From Micromonospora sp. NBRC 110009 (GTDB taxonomy: Bacteria; Actinomycetota; Actinomycetes; Mycobacteriales; Micromonosporaceae), in the NCBI RefSeq assembly GCF_030518795.1, contig NZ_CP130427.1, positions 1,922,001 through 1,986,000 on the forward strand: a DNA stretch of 64,000 nt, read 5' to 3'. Shown here one piece after another: positions 42,788 through 52,122 of this stretch (position 1 is its first letter; every line of letters begins with the position of its first letter). The translations under genes and the position numbers were made by a program. A model generated the notes under the pieces. It made no database searches. It had not been told where the DNA came from and saw nothing but the letters and a program-made list of their open reading frames with translations.

Positions 42788-43870
42788 TCAGCTGGTGCGG
42801 TCGGCGATGTAGTCGCAGAGGGATTCGAGGGCGCGGCGGGCGGGGCCGTCGGAGAGCGGGGCGAGCTGAGCTCGGGCGTCCTCGGCGTAGCTGCGGACGG
42901 TCTCCCGGGCCCGCTTGAGCGCCGGAGACTCCCGGAGCAGACCGAGCGCCTCGGCGTGCAGCGCGTCGTCCACCAGCGGGCCGGTGGCCAGGATCTCGCG
43001 CAGCCGCACGCTGGCGGCGTCGGAGTCGTCCGAGGCGAGCGCGTAGAGCACCGGCAGGGTCGACACGCCCTCCCGCAGGTCCGTGCCGGGCGTCTTGCCG
43101 GACTGCATCGACTCGGAGGCGATGTCGAGCAGGTCGTCGGAGAGCTGGAAGGCCACGCCGATGATCTCGCCGTACCCGGCCAGGGCCTCGGTGTGCGCCG
43201 CGGACGCGCCGCCGAACATGCCGCCGAACCGGGCCGAGGTGGCGATCAACGAACCGGTCTTCTCGGCGATGACGTGCAGGTAGTGCGCCACCGGGTCGGT
43301 GCCGCGCGGGCCGACCGTCTCGGCGATCTGCCCGTGCACCAGCCGGGCGAAGGTGCGCGCCTGCAGGCGGACGGCCTCGGGGCCCAGTTCGGCGGCGATG
43401 TCCGCGGCCCGCGCGAAGAGGTAGTCGCCGACCAGGATGGCGACCGAATTGGTCCACCGCGAGTTGGCGCTCGGGGCACCCCGGCGCACCGCCGCCTCGT
43501 CCATGACGTCGTCGTGGTAGAGCGTCGCCAGGTGGGTGAGCTCCATCACCACGGCCGCCGGCACGACCTCGTCCCTGGTCGGGTCGCCGAACTGGGCGCC
43601 CAGCGCCACCAGGAGCGGGCGGAACCGCTTACCGCCCGCGTCGAGCAGGTGGCGGGACGCCTCGGCGACGAGCGGATCGGCACTGGCCACGCTGGCCAGC
43701 AGTGCGCTCTCGACGCGCTCCAGCAGGCCCAGCACGGACGCCTCGACGCGCGGGTCGGCTAGCCGCAGGCCGAGCGCGCCGAACTGACCCGTGCCCGCCG
43801 GACCCCGACGACCGCCGGAGCCGGTGGCACCTGAACGCTCGCCAGCCGGATTCACCACGTCTTCCACCAT
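42788..43870 (-). CDS. Polyprenyl diphosphate synthase (menaquinone side chain)
   Basis: A 360-aa trans-prenyltransferase. First Asp-rich motif DDVMD at about residue 119, second DDLLD at about 245, and the GGKRFRPLLV motif before them. No bulky residue pattern can be read with certainty to fix the chain length. Residues 1-28 are a Gly/Ser-rich leader. It lies 89 bases after nuoN on the same strand and in the same neighbourhood as MenG and a MenJ-like reductase, so the product is most likely the menaquinone isoprenoid chain (compare grcC1, Rv0562). Confidence 0.88.
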   Translation of the reverse strand: MVEDVVNPAGERSGATGSGGRRGPAGTGQFGALGLRLADPRVEASVLGLLERVESALLASVASADPLVAEASRHLLDAGGKRFRPLLVALGAQFGDPTRDEVVPAAVVMELTHLATLYHDDVMDEAAVRRGAPSANSRWTNSVAILVGDYLFARAADIAAELGPEAVRLQARTFARLVHGQIAETVGPRGTDPVAHYLHVIAEKTGSLIATSARFGGMFGGASAAHTEALAGYGEIIGVAFQLSDDLLDIASESMQSGKTPGTDLREGVSTLPVLYALASDDSDAASVRLREILATGPLVDDALHAEALGLLRESPALKRARETVRSYAEDARAQLAPLSDGPARRALESLCDYIADRTS

Positions 43871-43959
43871 GCCACACCCGTTCGACCTGCCCGGAGAGGG
43901 GGATACGGACCGGGGGCCGGCACGCCACGGCGTACCGGCCCCCGGTGGGACGATCTCGG

Positions 43960-45513
43960 TCATCGCACGAATTCGGCGGCCCCGTTGGCCAGGTCGAGCA
44001 GGGGCGCCGGGGCGACACCCAGGACCAGCGTGGCCAGCACGCCGATGACCAGGGCCGCCGAGGTGAGCACGCCCGGCACGGTGACCGTCGGGGTGGCGTC
44101 GCCCGGCTCGGAGAGCCACATCATGACCACCACCCGCAGGTACGGGAAGGCCAGCACCATGCTGGTCAGCACACCGGCGATCACCAGCCAGGCCTGGTTC
44201 GCGTCCAGCGCCGGCGCGAAGATCGCGAACTTGCTGGTGAACCCGCTGGTCAGCGGGATGCCGGCGAAGGCCAGCAGGATGAAGGTGAAGATCGCGGCGA
44301 AGAACGGCGAGCGGCGGCCCAGCCCGGCCCAGCGGGACAGGTGGGTGGCCTCCCCGTCGGCGTCCCGGACCAGGGTCACCACGGCGAACGCGGCGATCAC
44401 CGAGAAGCCGTACGCGACCAGGTAGAACATCGTGCCGGAGAGCCCGTCCTTGCTCGGGGCCAGCACACCGACCAGCAGGTACCCGGCGTTCGCGATCGAC
44501 GAGTAGGCCAGCAGCCGCTTGATGTCCGTCTGCGTGACCGCGAGCACCGCGCCGACCAGCATGGTCAGCACCGCCACCGAGCCGAGGACCGGGGTGAAGT
44601 CCCAGGCGGCCCCGGCGAAGGCGACGTGGAAGACCCGCAGGAGGGCGCCGAAGGCGGCGACCTTCGTGCAGGCGGCCATGAAGCCGGTCACCGGGGTCGG
44701 GGCGCCCTGGTAGACGTCCGGCGTCCAGACGTGGAACGGCGCGGCGGCGGCCTTGAAGAGCAGGCCGATGGCGAGCAGGGCCATGCCGGCGTAGAGCAGC
44801 GTCGGGCTGGTCGAGGAGTCGGTGACCGCCGCGTGCAGGGTGGCGAAGTCGACGCCGGCCGGGCGGCCCGGGATGCCCGAGGTGAAGCCGTAGAGCAGCG
44901 CCACACCGAACAGGAAGAACGCCGAGGCGTACGCGCCGAGCATGAAGTACTTCAGCGCGGCCTCCTGGCTCAGCAGCCGCCGGCGGCGGGCCAGCGCGCA
45001 GAGCAGGTAGAGCGGCAGCGAGAAGACCTCGAGCGCGATGAACATGGTCAGCAGGTCGTTGGCCGCCACGAAGATCAGCATGCCGCCGATCGCGAACGTG
45101 GCCAGCGGGTACACCTCGGTGGTGCCGCCGGCGCCCTCGGCCTGCCGCCGGTCCTCCGCCGACTCGGCGGTGACCGCGGCGTGGGCCACGAAGGCGCCGC
45201 CGCGCTCCACCGTGCGCTCCCCGATGAGCAGCAGCGCCATCGTGGCCAGGATCAGGATCGCGCCCTGGAGGAAGAGCGTCGGCCCGTCCACCGCGATGGC
45301 CCGGCCGGCGGTGATCAGCCGGTCGTCGGCGTTGAGGATCACCATGGTGAGCGCGGCGAGCACCGCCAGCAGGGCGAGCGCGAGCTGCACCCCGTTACGC
45401 AGGCGGCGCGGCACGAACGCCTCGACCAGGACGCCGACCAGGGCGGCGCCCAGCAGGATCAGGATGGGAGCGAGCGCCGCGTAGTCGAGCGACGGCAACT
45501 TCAGCTCGGTCAT
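43960..45513 (-). CDS. nuoN: NADH-quinone oxidoreductase subunit N
   Basis: A 517-aa antiporter-like membrane subunit of complex I with about fourteen helices. The proton-channel motifs are visible: ALEVFSLPLYLL (conserved Glu), FKAAAAPFHVWTPDVYQGAP (Lys and His) and VLAVTQTDIKRLLAYSSIAN. An acidic/Gly insertion (about residues 105-130) after the third helix is common in actinobacteria. The ATG overlaps the stop of nuoM (ATGA). It is the last nuo gene; the polyprenyl synthase gene follows. Confidence 0.96.
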   Translation of the reverse strand: MTELKLPSLDYAALAPILILLGAALVGVLVEAFVPRRLRNGVQLALALLAVLAALTMVILNADDRLITAGRAIAVDGPTLFLQGAILILATMALLLIGERTVERGGAFVAHAAVTAESAEDRRQAEGAGGTTEVYPLATFAIGGMLIFVAANDLLTMFIALEVFSLPLYLLCALARRRRLLSQEAALKYFMLGAYASAFFLFGVALLYGFTSGIPGRPAGVDFATLHAAVTDSSTSPTLLYAGMALLAIGLLFKAAAAPFHVWTPDVYQGAPTPVTGFMAACTKVAAFGALLRVFHVAFAGAAWDFTPVLGSVAVLTMLVGAVLAVTQTDIKRLLAYSSIANAGYLLVGVLAPSKDGLSGTMFYLVAYGFSVIAAFAVVTLVRDADGEATHLSRWAGLGRRSPFFAAIFTFILLAFAGIPLTSGFTSKFAIFAPALDANQAWLVIAGVLTSMVLAFPYLRVVVMMWLSEPGDATPTVTVPGVLTSAALVIGVLATLVLGVAPAPLLDLANGAAEFVR

Positions 45514-47042
45514 TTCGCGGCCTCCTGGACGCTGCCGACCGTCGGAGCAGGGTCGGTCCGACCCACGTCCTGCATGGTCGCCTTGACGGCGGGGTTGATG
45601 ACATCGGTGACCGGCTTGGGGTAGAAGCCGAGCAGCACGATGAGCGCGATCAGCGGGGCGACCACGATCTTCTCGCGCAGGGTCAGGTCCCGGCGCATGC
45701 CCTCGACCTCGGTCAGAGCCGGGTTGAGGGTGCCCTGGGTGGTGCGCTGCACCATCCACAGCACGTACGCCGCGGCCAGGATGATGCCGAGCGTGGCGAT
45801 CACCGCGACCGGCTTGTTGGTGGTGAACGTGCCGATCAGCACCAGGAACTCGGAGACGAACGGCGCGGTGCCGGGCAGCGCCAGCGAGGCGAGACCGGCA
45901 AAGAAGAGCACCCCGGCCAGCAGCGGCACCAGCTTGCCGGCGCCGCCGAAGTCGCTGATCAGGGCCGAGCCGCGACGGGCGATCAGCATGCCGACCACCA
46001 GGAAGAGCAGGCCGGTGGCCAGCCCGTGGTTGAGCATGTAGAGCACCGCGCCGGTGCCGGCCTGGGTGGTGAAGGCGAAGATGCCCACCCCGATGAAGCC
46101 GAAGTGCGCGATCGAGGTGTAGGACACCAACCGCTTGAGGTCGTTCTGCCCGACCGCCAGCAGCGCGGCGTAGATGATGCCGATCACGCCGAGCGCCAGC
46201 GCCCACGGGGCGAACCACTTCGACGCCTCGGGGAAGAGCGGCAGGCAGTACCGCAGGATCCCGAAGGTGCCGACCTTGTCCAGCACGCCGACCAGCAGCG
46301 CCGCCGCGCCGGCCGGGGCCGCGCCACCGGCGTCCGGCAGCCAGGTGTGGAACGGGAAGAACGGCGCCTTGATCGCGAACGCGAGGAAGAAACCGAGGAA
46401 GAGCCAGCGGGCGGTGTTGACGTCGAGGTCGGCCTGGCTGAGCGCCTGCCAGTCGAAGGTCTTCCCGCCGACCACCCAGAGGCCGATCACCGCGGCGAGC
46501 ATGAACAGGCCGCCGACCAGGGAGTAGAGGAAGAACTTGACCGCCGCGTACTGCCGCTGGTGGCCGCCGTAGCTGCCGATGAGGAAGTACATCGGCACCA
46601 GCATGACCTCGAAGAACACGTAGAACAGGAAGACGTCGGCGGCGGCGAAGACGCCGATCATCGTGCACTCGAGGACGAGCAGCAGCGCGAAATAGACCGG
46701 CACCGAGCGCTTGGACGACTCCGCGTCGTGCCAGGAAGCCAGGATCACCAGCGGCACCAGGATCGCGATCAGCATCAGCATGACCAGCGCGATGCCGTCC
46801 ACCTCGAAGGTGAAGTTGACGCCCCAGCGCGGGATCCACGCGTACGACTCGCGGAACTGGAAGCGGTCACCGTCGGCCTGGAAGGCGATCCACATGACCA
46901 CCGACAGCACCAGCACCAGCAGCGACCAGCCGAACGCCACCAGCTTGGCCAGGTCCGGCCGGCGGCGTGGCAGCAGGGCCACGACCAGGGCGCCGACCAG
47001 CGGTGCCACGGTCAGCACCGAGAGGAACGGGAAGTTGGACAT
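45510..47042 (-). CDS. nuoM: NADH-quinone oxidoreductase subunit M
   Basis: A 510-aa antiporter-like subunit of complex I that carries one proton channel in the membrane arm. Fourteen or so helices; the signature FFEVMLVPMYFLIGSYGGHQ holds the conserved Glu, and FAIKAPFFPFHTWLPDAGG the Lys. GGAGGTAAGG precedes the ATG. The stop overlaps nuoN. The 64-base gap to nuoL is the largest inside the operon. Confidence 0.97.
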   Translation of the reverse strand: MSNFPFLSVLTVAPLVGALVVALLPRRRPDLAKLVAFGWSLLVLVLSVVMWIAFQADGDRFQFRESYAWIPRWGVNFTFEVDGIALVMLMLIAILVPLVILASWHDAESSKRSVPVYFALLLVLECTMIGVFAAADVFLFYVFFEVMLVPMYFLIGSYGGHQRQYAAVKFFLYSLVGGLFMLAAVIGLWVVGGKTFDWQALSQADLDVNTARWLFLGFFLAFAIKAPFFPFHTWLPDAGGAAPAGAAALLVGVLDKVGTFGILRYCLPLFPEASKWFAPWALALGVIGIIYAALLAVGQNDLKRLVSYTSIAHFGFIGVGIFAFTTQAGTGAVLYMLNHGLATGLLFLVVGMLIARRGSALISDFGGAGKLVPLLAGVLFFAGLASLALPGTAPFVSEFLVLIGTFTTNKPVAVIATLGIILAAAYVLWMVQRTTQGTLNPALTEVEGMRRDLTLREKIVVAPLIALIVLLGFYPKPVTDVINPAVKATMQDVGRTDPAPTVGSVQEAAK

Positions 47043-47106
47043 TATTCGGCCTTACCTCCGTCGTGACTGCGTGGCCCGCCGGCGGGGGCGGCCGCGTTGA
47101 GGTCGA

Positions 47107-49035
47107 TCACGCCAGCCACCCCGCCTGCACCGCCAGGAACGCCGCCAGCACGAGCAGCGCGCCGGTGAGGATCGAGGTCGCGTACGACCGCACGAAGCCG
47201 GTCTGCAGCCGCCGGAGCCGGCCGGAGCCCCCGCCCACCGCGGCGGCGAGGCCGTTGACCAGCCCGTCGACGCCCCGGTTGTCGAGGAAGACCAGCGCCC
47301 GGGTGAGGAAGATGCCCGGCTTCTCGAAGACCGCCTCGTTGACGGCGTCCGTGTAGAGGTTCCGGCGGGCGGCGGTGACCAGCACGCCGGCCGGCTGCGG
47401 CGCGGTGGCCGTGCCGTTGCGGAACAGGAACCAGGCGAGCCCGGCGCCGAGCACGGTGACCAGCAGGGAGAGCGTGGTGATCAGCCAGTGCGCGAGGACC
47501 GCCTCGTGGCCCTCCTCCTGGGCGCCCAGCCCGGCGGTAGCGGTCAGCCAGTCCGGCACGGACGTGGCGAGCAGGAAGCCGGCCCCGACCGAACCGATCG
47601 CCAGCAGGATCAGCGGGACGGTCATCAGCCTCGGCGACTCGTGCGGGTGCTCGATGTCCTCGGTCCAGCGGGCCGGGCCGTGGAAGGTGAGCACGAAGAG
47701 CCGGGTCATGTAGAAGGCGGTCAGCCCGGCGCCGAGCAGCGCCGCACCGCCGAAGAGCCAGGCGGTCCAGCCCTCCCGCTCGAACGCGGCCACGATGATC
47801 GGCTCCTTGGAGAAGAAGCCGGAGAACGGGAACATGCCGATGATGGCCAGCCAGCCCATCATGAAGGTCAGCCAGGTGACCTTCATGTACTTCGACAGGT
47901 TGCCGAAGCGGCGGATGTCCACCTGGTCGTTCATGCCGTGCATCACCGAGCCGGCGCCGAGGAACATGTTGGCCTTGAAGAAGCCGTGCGCCAGCAGGTG
48001 CACGATGGCCAGCGCGTACGCCGCGCCGCCCAGGCCGACGCCGAGGAACATGTAGCCGATCTGGCTCACCGTCGACCAGGCCAGCACCCGCTTGATGTCG
48101 TCCTTGGCCGCGCCGATGAGGCAGCCCATCAGCAGGGTGATCGCGCCGACGCTGACCACCACGAGCTGAAGCGTCGTGTTGGCCGAGAAGATCGGGTTGG
48201 AGCGGGCGATCAGGTAGACGCCCGCGGTGACCATGGTGGCGGCGTGGATGAGCGCCGACACCGGGGTCGGGCCCTCCATCGCGTCCGGCAGCCACGCCTG
48301 GAGCGGGAACTGACCGGACTTGCCGGTCGCGCCGAGCAGCAGCAGCAGGCCGAGCACCAGCACGGTGGTCTGGCTCAGCGCGCCGACCCCGTTGAAGACC
48401 TGGTCGTACTGGGTGGTGCCCAGGGTGGCGAACATGACGAAGATGCCGATGGCCAGGCCGGCGTCACCGACCCGGTTCATCAGGAACGCCTTCTTGCCGG
48501 CGGTGGCCGCGCTCGGCCGGCCGTACCAGAAGGAGATCAGCAGGTACGACGCCAGGCCGACGCCCTCCCAGCCGAAGTAGAGCATCACGTAGTTGTTGCC
48601 GAGCACCAGCAGCAGCATCGCGGCGACGAACAGGTTGAAGTACCCGAAGAACCGTCGCCGGCCCTCGTCGTGCGCCATGTACTCGACCGCGTACAGGTGG
48701 ATCAGGAAACCCACCCCGGTGATCAGCAGCACGAAGACCGCGGCCAGCGGGTCGAAGAGCAGACCGAAGTCCACCTTGAAATCGCCGACCGTGATGAACT
48801 GCCAGAGGCTCTGCTCGACCTGCTTGTTCTCCAGGCCACGGAGCTGGAAGAAGTAGGTCAGGCCGAGCACGAAGGCGGCACCGATGGCCCCCACGCCCAG
48901 CCAGTGGCCCCAGCGGTCCGCCCGCTTGCCGAGCAGCAGCAGGATCGCCGCGCTCACCAGCGGGATGGCCACCAGCAGCCAGACACTGCCCAACAGCCCG
49001 CTGGCCTGGGCGAATTCCACAGTCTCTTCCACCAC
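47107..49035 (-). CDS. nuoL: NADH-quinone oxidoreductase subunit L
   Basis: A 642-aa membrane subunit with about sixteen helices, including the C-terminal lateral helix that spans the membrane arm. Motifs GWEGVGLASYLLISFWYGRP (Glu) and GKSGQFPLQAWLPDAMEGPT (Lys, His-equivalent region) mark the channel. Start: two consecutive GTG codons after GAGGGG; the first is given, the second equally possible. nuoK is 7 bases upstream. Confidence 0.97.
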   Translation of the reverse strand: MVEETVEFAQASGLLGSVWLLVAIPLVSAAILLLLGKRADRWGHWLGVGAIGAAFVLGLTYFFQLRGLENKQVEQSLWQFITVGDFKVDFGLLFDPLAAVFVLLITGVGFLIHLYAVEYMAHDEGRRRFFGYFNLFVAAMLLLVLGNNYVMLYFGWEGVGLASYLLISFWYGRPSAATAGKKAFLMNRVGDAGLAIGIFVMFATLGTTQYDQVFNGVGALSQTTVLVLGLLLLLGATGKSGQFPLQAWLPDAMEGPTPVSALIHAATMVTAGVYLIARSNPIFSANTTLQLVVVSVGAITLLMGCLIGAAKDDIKRVLAWSTVSQIGYMFLGVGLGGAAYALAIVHLLAHGFFKANMFLGAGSVMHGMNDQVDIRRFGNLSKYMKVTWLTFMMGWLAIIGMFPFSGFFSKEPIIVAAFEREGWTAWLFGGAALLGAGLTAFYMTRLFVLTFHGPARWTEDIEHPHESPRLMTVPLILLAIGSVGAGFLLATSVPDWLTATAGLGAQEEGHEAVLAHWLITTLSLLVTVLGAGLAWFLFRNGTATAPQPAGVLVTAARRNLYTDAVNEAVFEKPGIFLTRALVFLDNRGVDGLVNGLAAAVGGGSGRLRRLQTGFVRSYATSILTGALLVLAAFLAVQAGWLA

Positions 49036-49042
49036 GAGCCCC

Positions 49043-49360
49043 TCAGTACTTCAGCAGGTTGGCGTCGTCGACGCTCGCCGAGCGCCGGGTCCGGAAGATC
49101 GACATGATGATCGCGAGCCCGACCACGACCTCGGCCGCGGCCACCACCATCACGAAGAACGCCATGATCTGGCCGTTCAGGTCGCCGTTGATGCGGCTGA
49201 ACGTGACCAGCGTCAGGTTGGCCGCGTTGAGCATCAGCTCGACGCACATGAACAGCACGATCGCGTTGCGCCGGACCAGCACCCCGACCGCGCCGATGGT
49301 GAAGAGCACCGCGGCGAGGACGAGGTAGTAGGTCGGCTCGACCGAGAAGAAGGTGTTCAT
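49043..49360 (-). CDS. nuoK: NADH-quinone oxidoreductase subunit K
   Basis: A 105-aa three-helix membrane subunit (MrpC-like). Two conserved membrane glutamates lie in [14 protein letters not shown] and in the third-helix segment [14 protein letters not shown], both part of the proton path at the arm junction. Length is exactly that of the family. The ATG overlaps the stop of nuoJ (ATGA). Confidence 0.97.
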   Translation of the reverse strand: MNTFFSVEPTYYLVLAAVLFTIGAVGVLVRRNAIVLFMCVELMLNAANLTLVTFSRINGDLNGQIMAFFVMVVAAAEVVVGLAIIMSIFRTRRSASVDDANLLKY

Positions 49361-50130
49361 TTCTTTTCCGTCCCCTTCAGGGAGGTCTCCTCAGCGGTCA
49401 GCTCCCGCGCCGGCAGGATCTCCGGGATGCTGCGCTCGGTCAGCCGGCCGTCGGGGAGGCGGGCCGGCGTGGCCACCGAGGTCGAGGTGGCGAAGACGCC
49501 CGGGCCGGGCTTCGGACCGGGGTAGTTGCCGGGCCGGAACCGGGCCTTCATGGTGGCGACCTGGTCCATCCGGTCCTGCTTGCGCCGCTCGACGTGCGCC
49601 AGCACCATCGCGCCGACGGCCGCCGTGATCAGCAGCGCCGAGGTCAGCTCGAAGGCGAAGACGTACTTGGTGAAGAGCAGGCGGGCGATGCCCTGCACGT
49701 TGCCCTCGCCGTTCGGCTTGTCCAGGCCGACCGCCCGGACGCCGTCCAGCGCCCGGTAGAGCCCCGTACCGACCAGGCCGGCGAAGCCGAGGGCCAGCAC
49801 GATCGCCGCCGTACGCTGCCCGCGCAGCGTCTCGATCAGCGAGTCGGAGGCGTCCCGGCCGACCAGCATCAGCACGAACAGGAAGAGCATCATGATCGCG
49901 CCGGTGTAGACGATGATCTGCACCATGCCGATGAACGGCCCCGCCTGCAGGACGTAGAACACGCCCAGGCAGAGCATGGTCAGCACCAGCCAGAGCGCCG
50001 AGTGCACCGCGTTGCGCGCCCACACCATGCCGATCGCGCCGATCAGCGCGAGCGGGGCGAGGATCCAGAAGGTCACCGCCTCGCCGCCGCCGACCGAGGC
50101 CGCCTCGGCGAGCACCGTCTGCGTGGTCAT
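49357..50130 (-). CDS. nuoJ: NADH-quinone oxidoreductase subunit J, extended C-terminus
   Basis: A 257-aa subunit. Five helices occupy about residues 18-185, with the conserved [20 protein letters not shown]. The last 70 residues ([20 protein letters not shown] onward) are hydrophilic and Pro/Thr-rich, a cytoplasmic tail usual in actinobacteria but absent in E. coli NuoJ (about 184 aa). The start overlaps nuoI and the end overlaps nuoK by 4 bases. Confidence 0.95.
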   Translation of the reverse strand: MTTQTVLAEAASVGGGEAVTFWILAPLALIGAIGMVWARNAVHSALWLVLTMLCLGVFYVLQAGPFIGMVQIIVYTGAIMMLFLFVLMLVGRDASDSLIETLRGQRTAAIVLALGFAGLVGTGLYRALDGVRAVGLDKPNGEGNVQGIARLLFTKYVFAFELTSALLITAAVGAMVLAHVERRKQDRMDQVATMKARFRPGNYPGPKPGPGVFATSTSVATPARLPDGRLTERSIPEILPARELTAEETSLKGTEKK

Positions 50131-50768
50131 GCCGTGTCTCCCTTGCCTGCCGCGGCCCGCTCGGCCGCCTGCTCGGCGCCCGGGAACGTCACCCCGGGGT
50201 GCTCGTCCAGCTGGTACCGACCGGGCCCCATCGGGGACCGTTCGGCGCCGGCCGAGGTGCCCGGGTTGGTCAGGCCGCCGACGTAGTAGTCCTTCTCGCT
50301 GTCGCCCAGCCGCATCGGGTGCGGCGGCTGCTCCATCCCGGGCAGCAGCGGCGCGAGCAGCTGCTCCTTGGTGAAGATCAGGTCCTGCCGGTTGTCCCGG
50401 GCCAGCTCGTACTCGTTGCTCATGGTGAGCGAACGGGTCGGGCAGGCCTCGATGCAGAGCCCGCAGAAGATGCACCGGGCGTAGTTGATCTGGTAGACGC
50501 TGGCGTACCGCTCACCCGGGGAGAAGCGCTGCTCCTCGGTGTTGTCGCCACCCTCCACGTAGATCGCGTCCGCCGGGCAGGCCCAGGCGCACAGCTCGCA
50601 GCCGATGCACTTCTCCAGCCCGTCCGGGTGCCGGTTGAGGATGTGCCGCCCGTGGTAGCGCGGCGCCGAGACCGGCGGCTTGAACGGGTAGTCGGTGGTG
50701 ACGACCTTCCTGAACATGTGCGAGAAGGTGACCCCGAAGCCCTTGAACGTTCCGGTGATCGCGCCCAC
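50127..50768 (-). CDS. nuoI: NADH-quinone oxidoreductase subunit I
   Basis: A 213-aa ferredoxin-like subunit with two C-x2-C-x2-C-x3-CP motifs ([36 protein letters not shown]) that bind the two [4Fe-4S] clusters N6a and N6b next to the quinone site. Clusters alternate between the motifs as in 8Fe ferredoxins. The C-terminal 80 residues are a flexible Pro/Glu-rich tail. The ATG follows the nuoH stop region by one base gap. Confidence 0.96.
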   Translation of the reverse strand: MGAITGTFKGFGVTFSHMFRKVVTTDYPFKPPVSAPRYHGRHILNRHPDGLEKCIGCELCAWACPADAIYVEGGDNTEEQRFSPGERYASVYQINYARCIFCGLCIEACPTRSLTMSNEYELARDNRQDLIFTKEQLLAPLLPGMEQPPHPMRLGDSEKDYYVGGLTNPGTSAGAERSPMGPGRYQLDEHPGVTFPGAEQAAERAAAGKGDTA

Positions 50769-50769
50769 G

Positions 50770-52122
50770 TCACACCTCCCTGGAGTCCGGGCCGGCGACG
50801 ACGTTGGCCGGCTCCCGCTCGGCGACCACGCGCCTGGTGCGCGGGCTCGGTGGTACCTGAAGATCCATCGGCGGCAGCGGGAAGCTGCCGTGCGGCCGGC
50901 TGTTGACCTGCTCCTGCAGCGTCGGCCTCGGCGCCTTCTTCCGGCTCGGCCAAAAGAGCGTGGCCAGCAGCAGCACGCCCGCGCCGATCGCGGTGTAGGT
51001 CAGCCGGGACTTGGTGTCGAAGTCCTCGATCGAGCGCAGCCCGCTCAGCACGAGGATCCAGACCAGGTTGATCGGCAGCAGGACCTTCCAGCCGAAGCGC
51101 ATGAACTGGTCGTACCGGAGCCGGGGCAGGGTGCCCCGGAGCCAGACGAAGACGAAGACCAGGATGATCACCTTGCCGAAGAACCAGAGCATCGGCCACC
51201 AACCCGAGTTGGCGCCCGCCCAGAGGGTGATCGGCCACGGTGCCCGCCAGCCGCCGAGGAAGAGCGTGGTCGTGACCGCGGACATGGTCACCATCGAGAC
51301 GTACTCGGAGAGCATGAAGAGCGCGAACTTCAGCGAGCTGTACTCGGTCATGAAGCCCGCGACCAGCTCCGACTCCGCCTCGGGCAGGTCGAACGGGGCC
51401 CGGTTGGTCTCACCGACGGTGGCGATGAAGAAGATGATGAAGCTGGGCAGCAGCAGGATCGCGTACCAGCCGGGGGCCGGAATCTCCTGGCCGAACAGGG
51501 TCACCCGGGTGGCGTCGCCCTGGGCGGCGACGATCCCGCTGGTGGACATCGTGCCGGCGGTCATGAACACCGCCACGATGCTCAGCCCCATGGCGACCTC
51601 GTACGAGATCATCTGGGCGCTGGACCGCAGACCGCCGAGCAGCGGGTAGGTCGAGCCGGAGGCCCAGCCGCCCAGCACGATGCCGTAGATGCCCATCGAG
51701 GAGCAGGCAAGGATCACCAGCACCGCCACCGACACGTCGGTGACCTGGAGCGGCGTGTGGTGGCCGAAGATGCTCACCATCGGGCCGAACGGCACCACCG
51801 ACAGCGAGGTGACCGCGCAGATCACCGAGATGGTCGGCGCGAAGAAGAAGACCACCTTGTCGGCCGTCCGCGGGAGGATGTCCTCCTTGAAGGCCATCTT
51901 CAGACCGTCGGCGAGGGTCTGCAGCAGGCCGAACGGGCCGACCTGGTTCGGGCCGGGCCGCACCGCCATGCGGCCGACCACCCGGCGCTCGAACCAGACG
52001 CCGAGCAGCGTGGCCAGCAGACCGAAGACGAAGGCGAAGACGATCTTCCCGAGGACCAGCCACCACGGGTCCTTGCCGAAGTCGGCCAGCGTCGGGTCCT
52101 GCGCCGCGAGGTAGAGGTTCAC
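50770..52122 (-). CDS. nuoH: NADH-quinone oxidoreductase subunit H
   Basis: A 450-aa membrane subunit with eight or nine helices forming the quinone chamber with NuoB and NuoD. The conserved [40 protein letters not shown] and [12 protein letters not shown] segments are intact, including the loop glutamates. A hydrophilic C-terminal tail of about 60 residues ([13 protein letters not shown] onward) is an actinobacterial extension. The GTG overlaps the nuoG stop (GTGA). Confidence 0.96.
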   Translation of the reverse strand: MNLYLAAQDPTLADFGKDPWWLVLGKIVFAFVFGLLATLLGVWFERRVVGRMAVRPGPNQVGPFGLLQTLADGLKMAFKEDILPRTADKVVFFFAPTISVICAVTSLSVVPFGPMVSIFGHHTPLQVTDVSVAVLVILACSSMGIYGIVLGGWASGSTYPLLGGLRSSAQMISYEVAMGLSIVAVFMTAGTMSTSGIVAAQGDATRVTLFGQEIPAPGWYAILLLPSFIIFFIATVGETNRAPFDLPEAESELVAGFMTEYSSLKFALFMLSEYVSMVTMSAVTTTLFLGGWRAPWPITLWAGANSGWWPMLWFFGKVIILVFVFVWLRGTLPRLRYDQFMRFGWKVLLPINLVWILVLSGLRSIEDFDTKSRLTYTAIGAGVLLLATLFWPSRKKAPRPTLQEQVNSRPHGSFPLPPMDLQVPPSPRTRRVVAEREPANVVAGPDSREV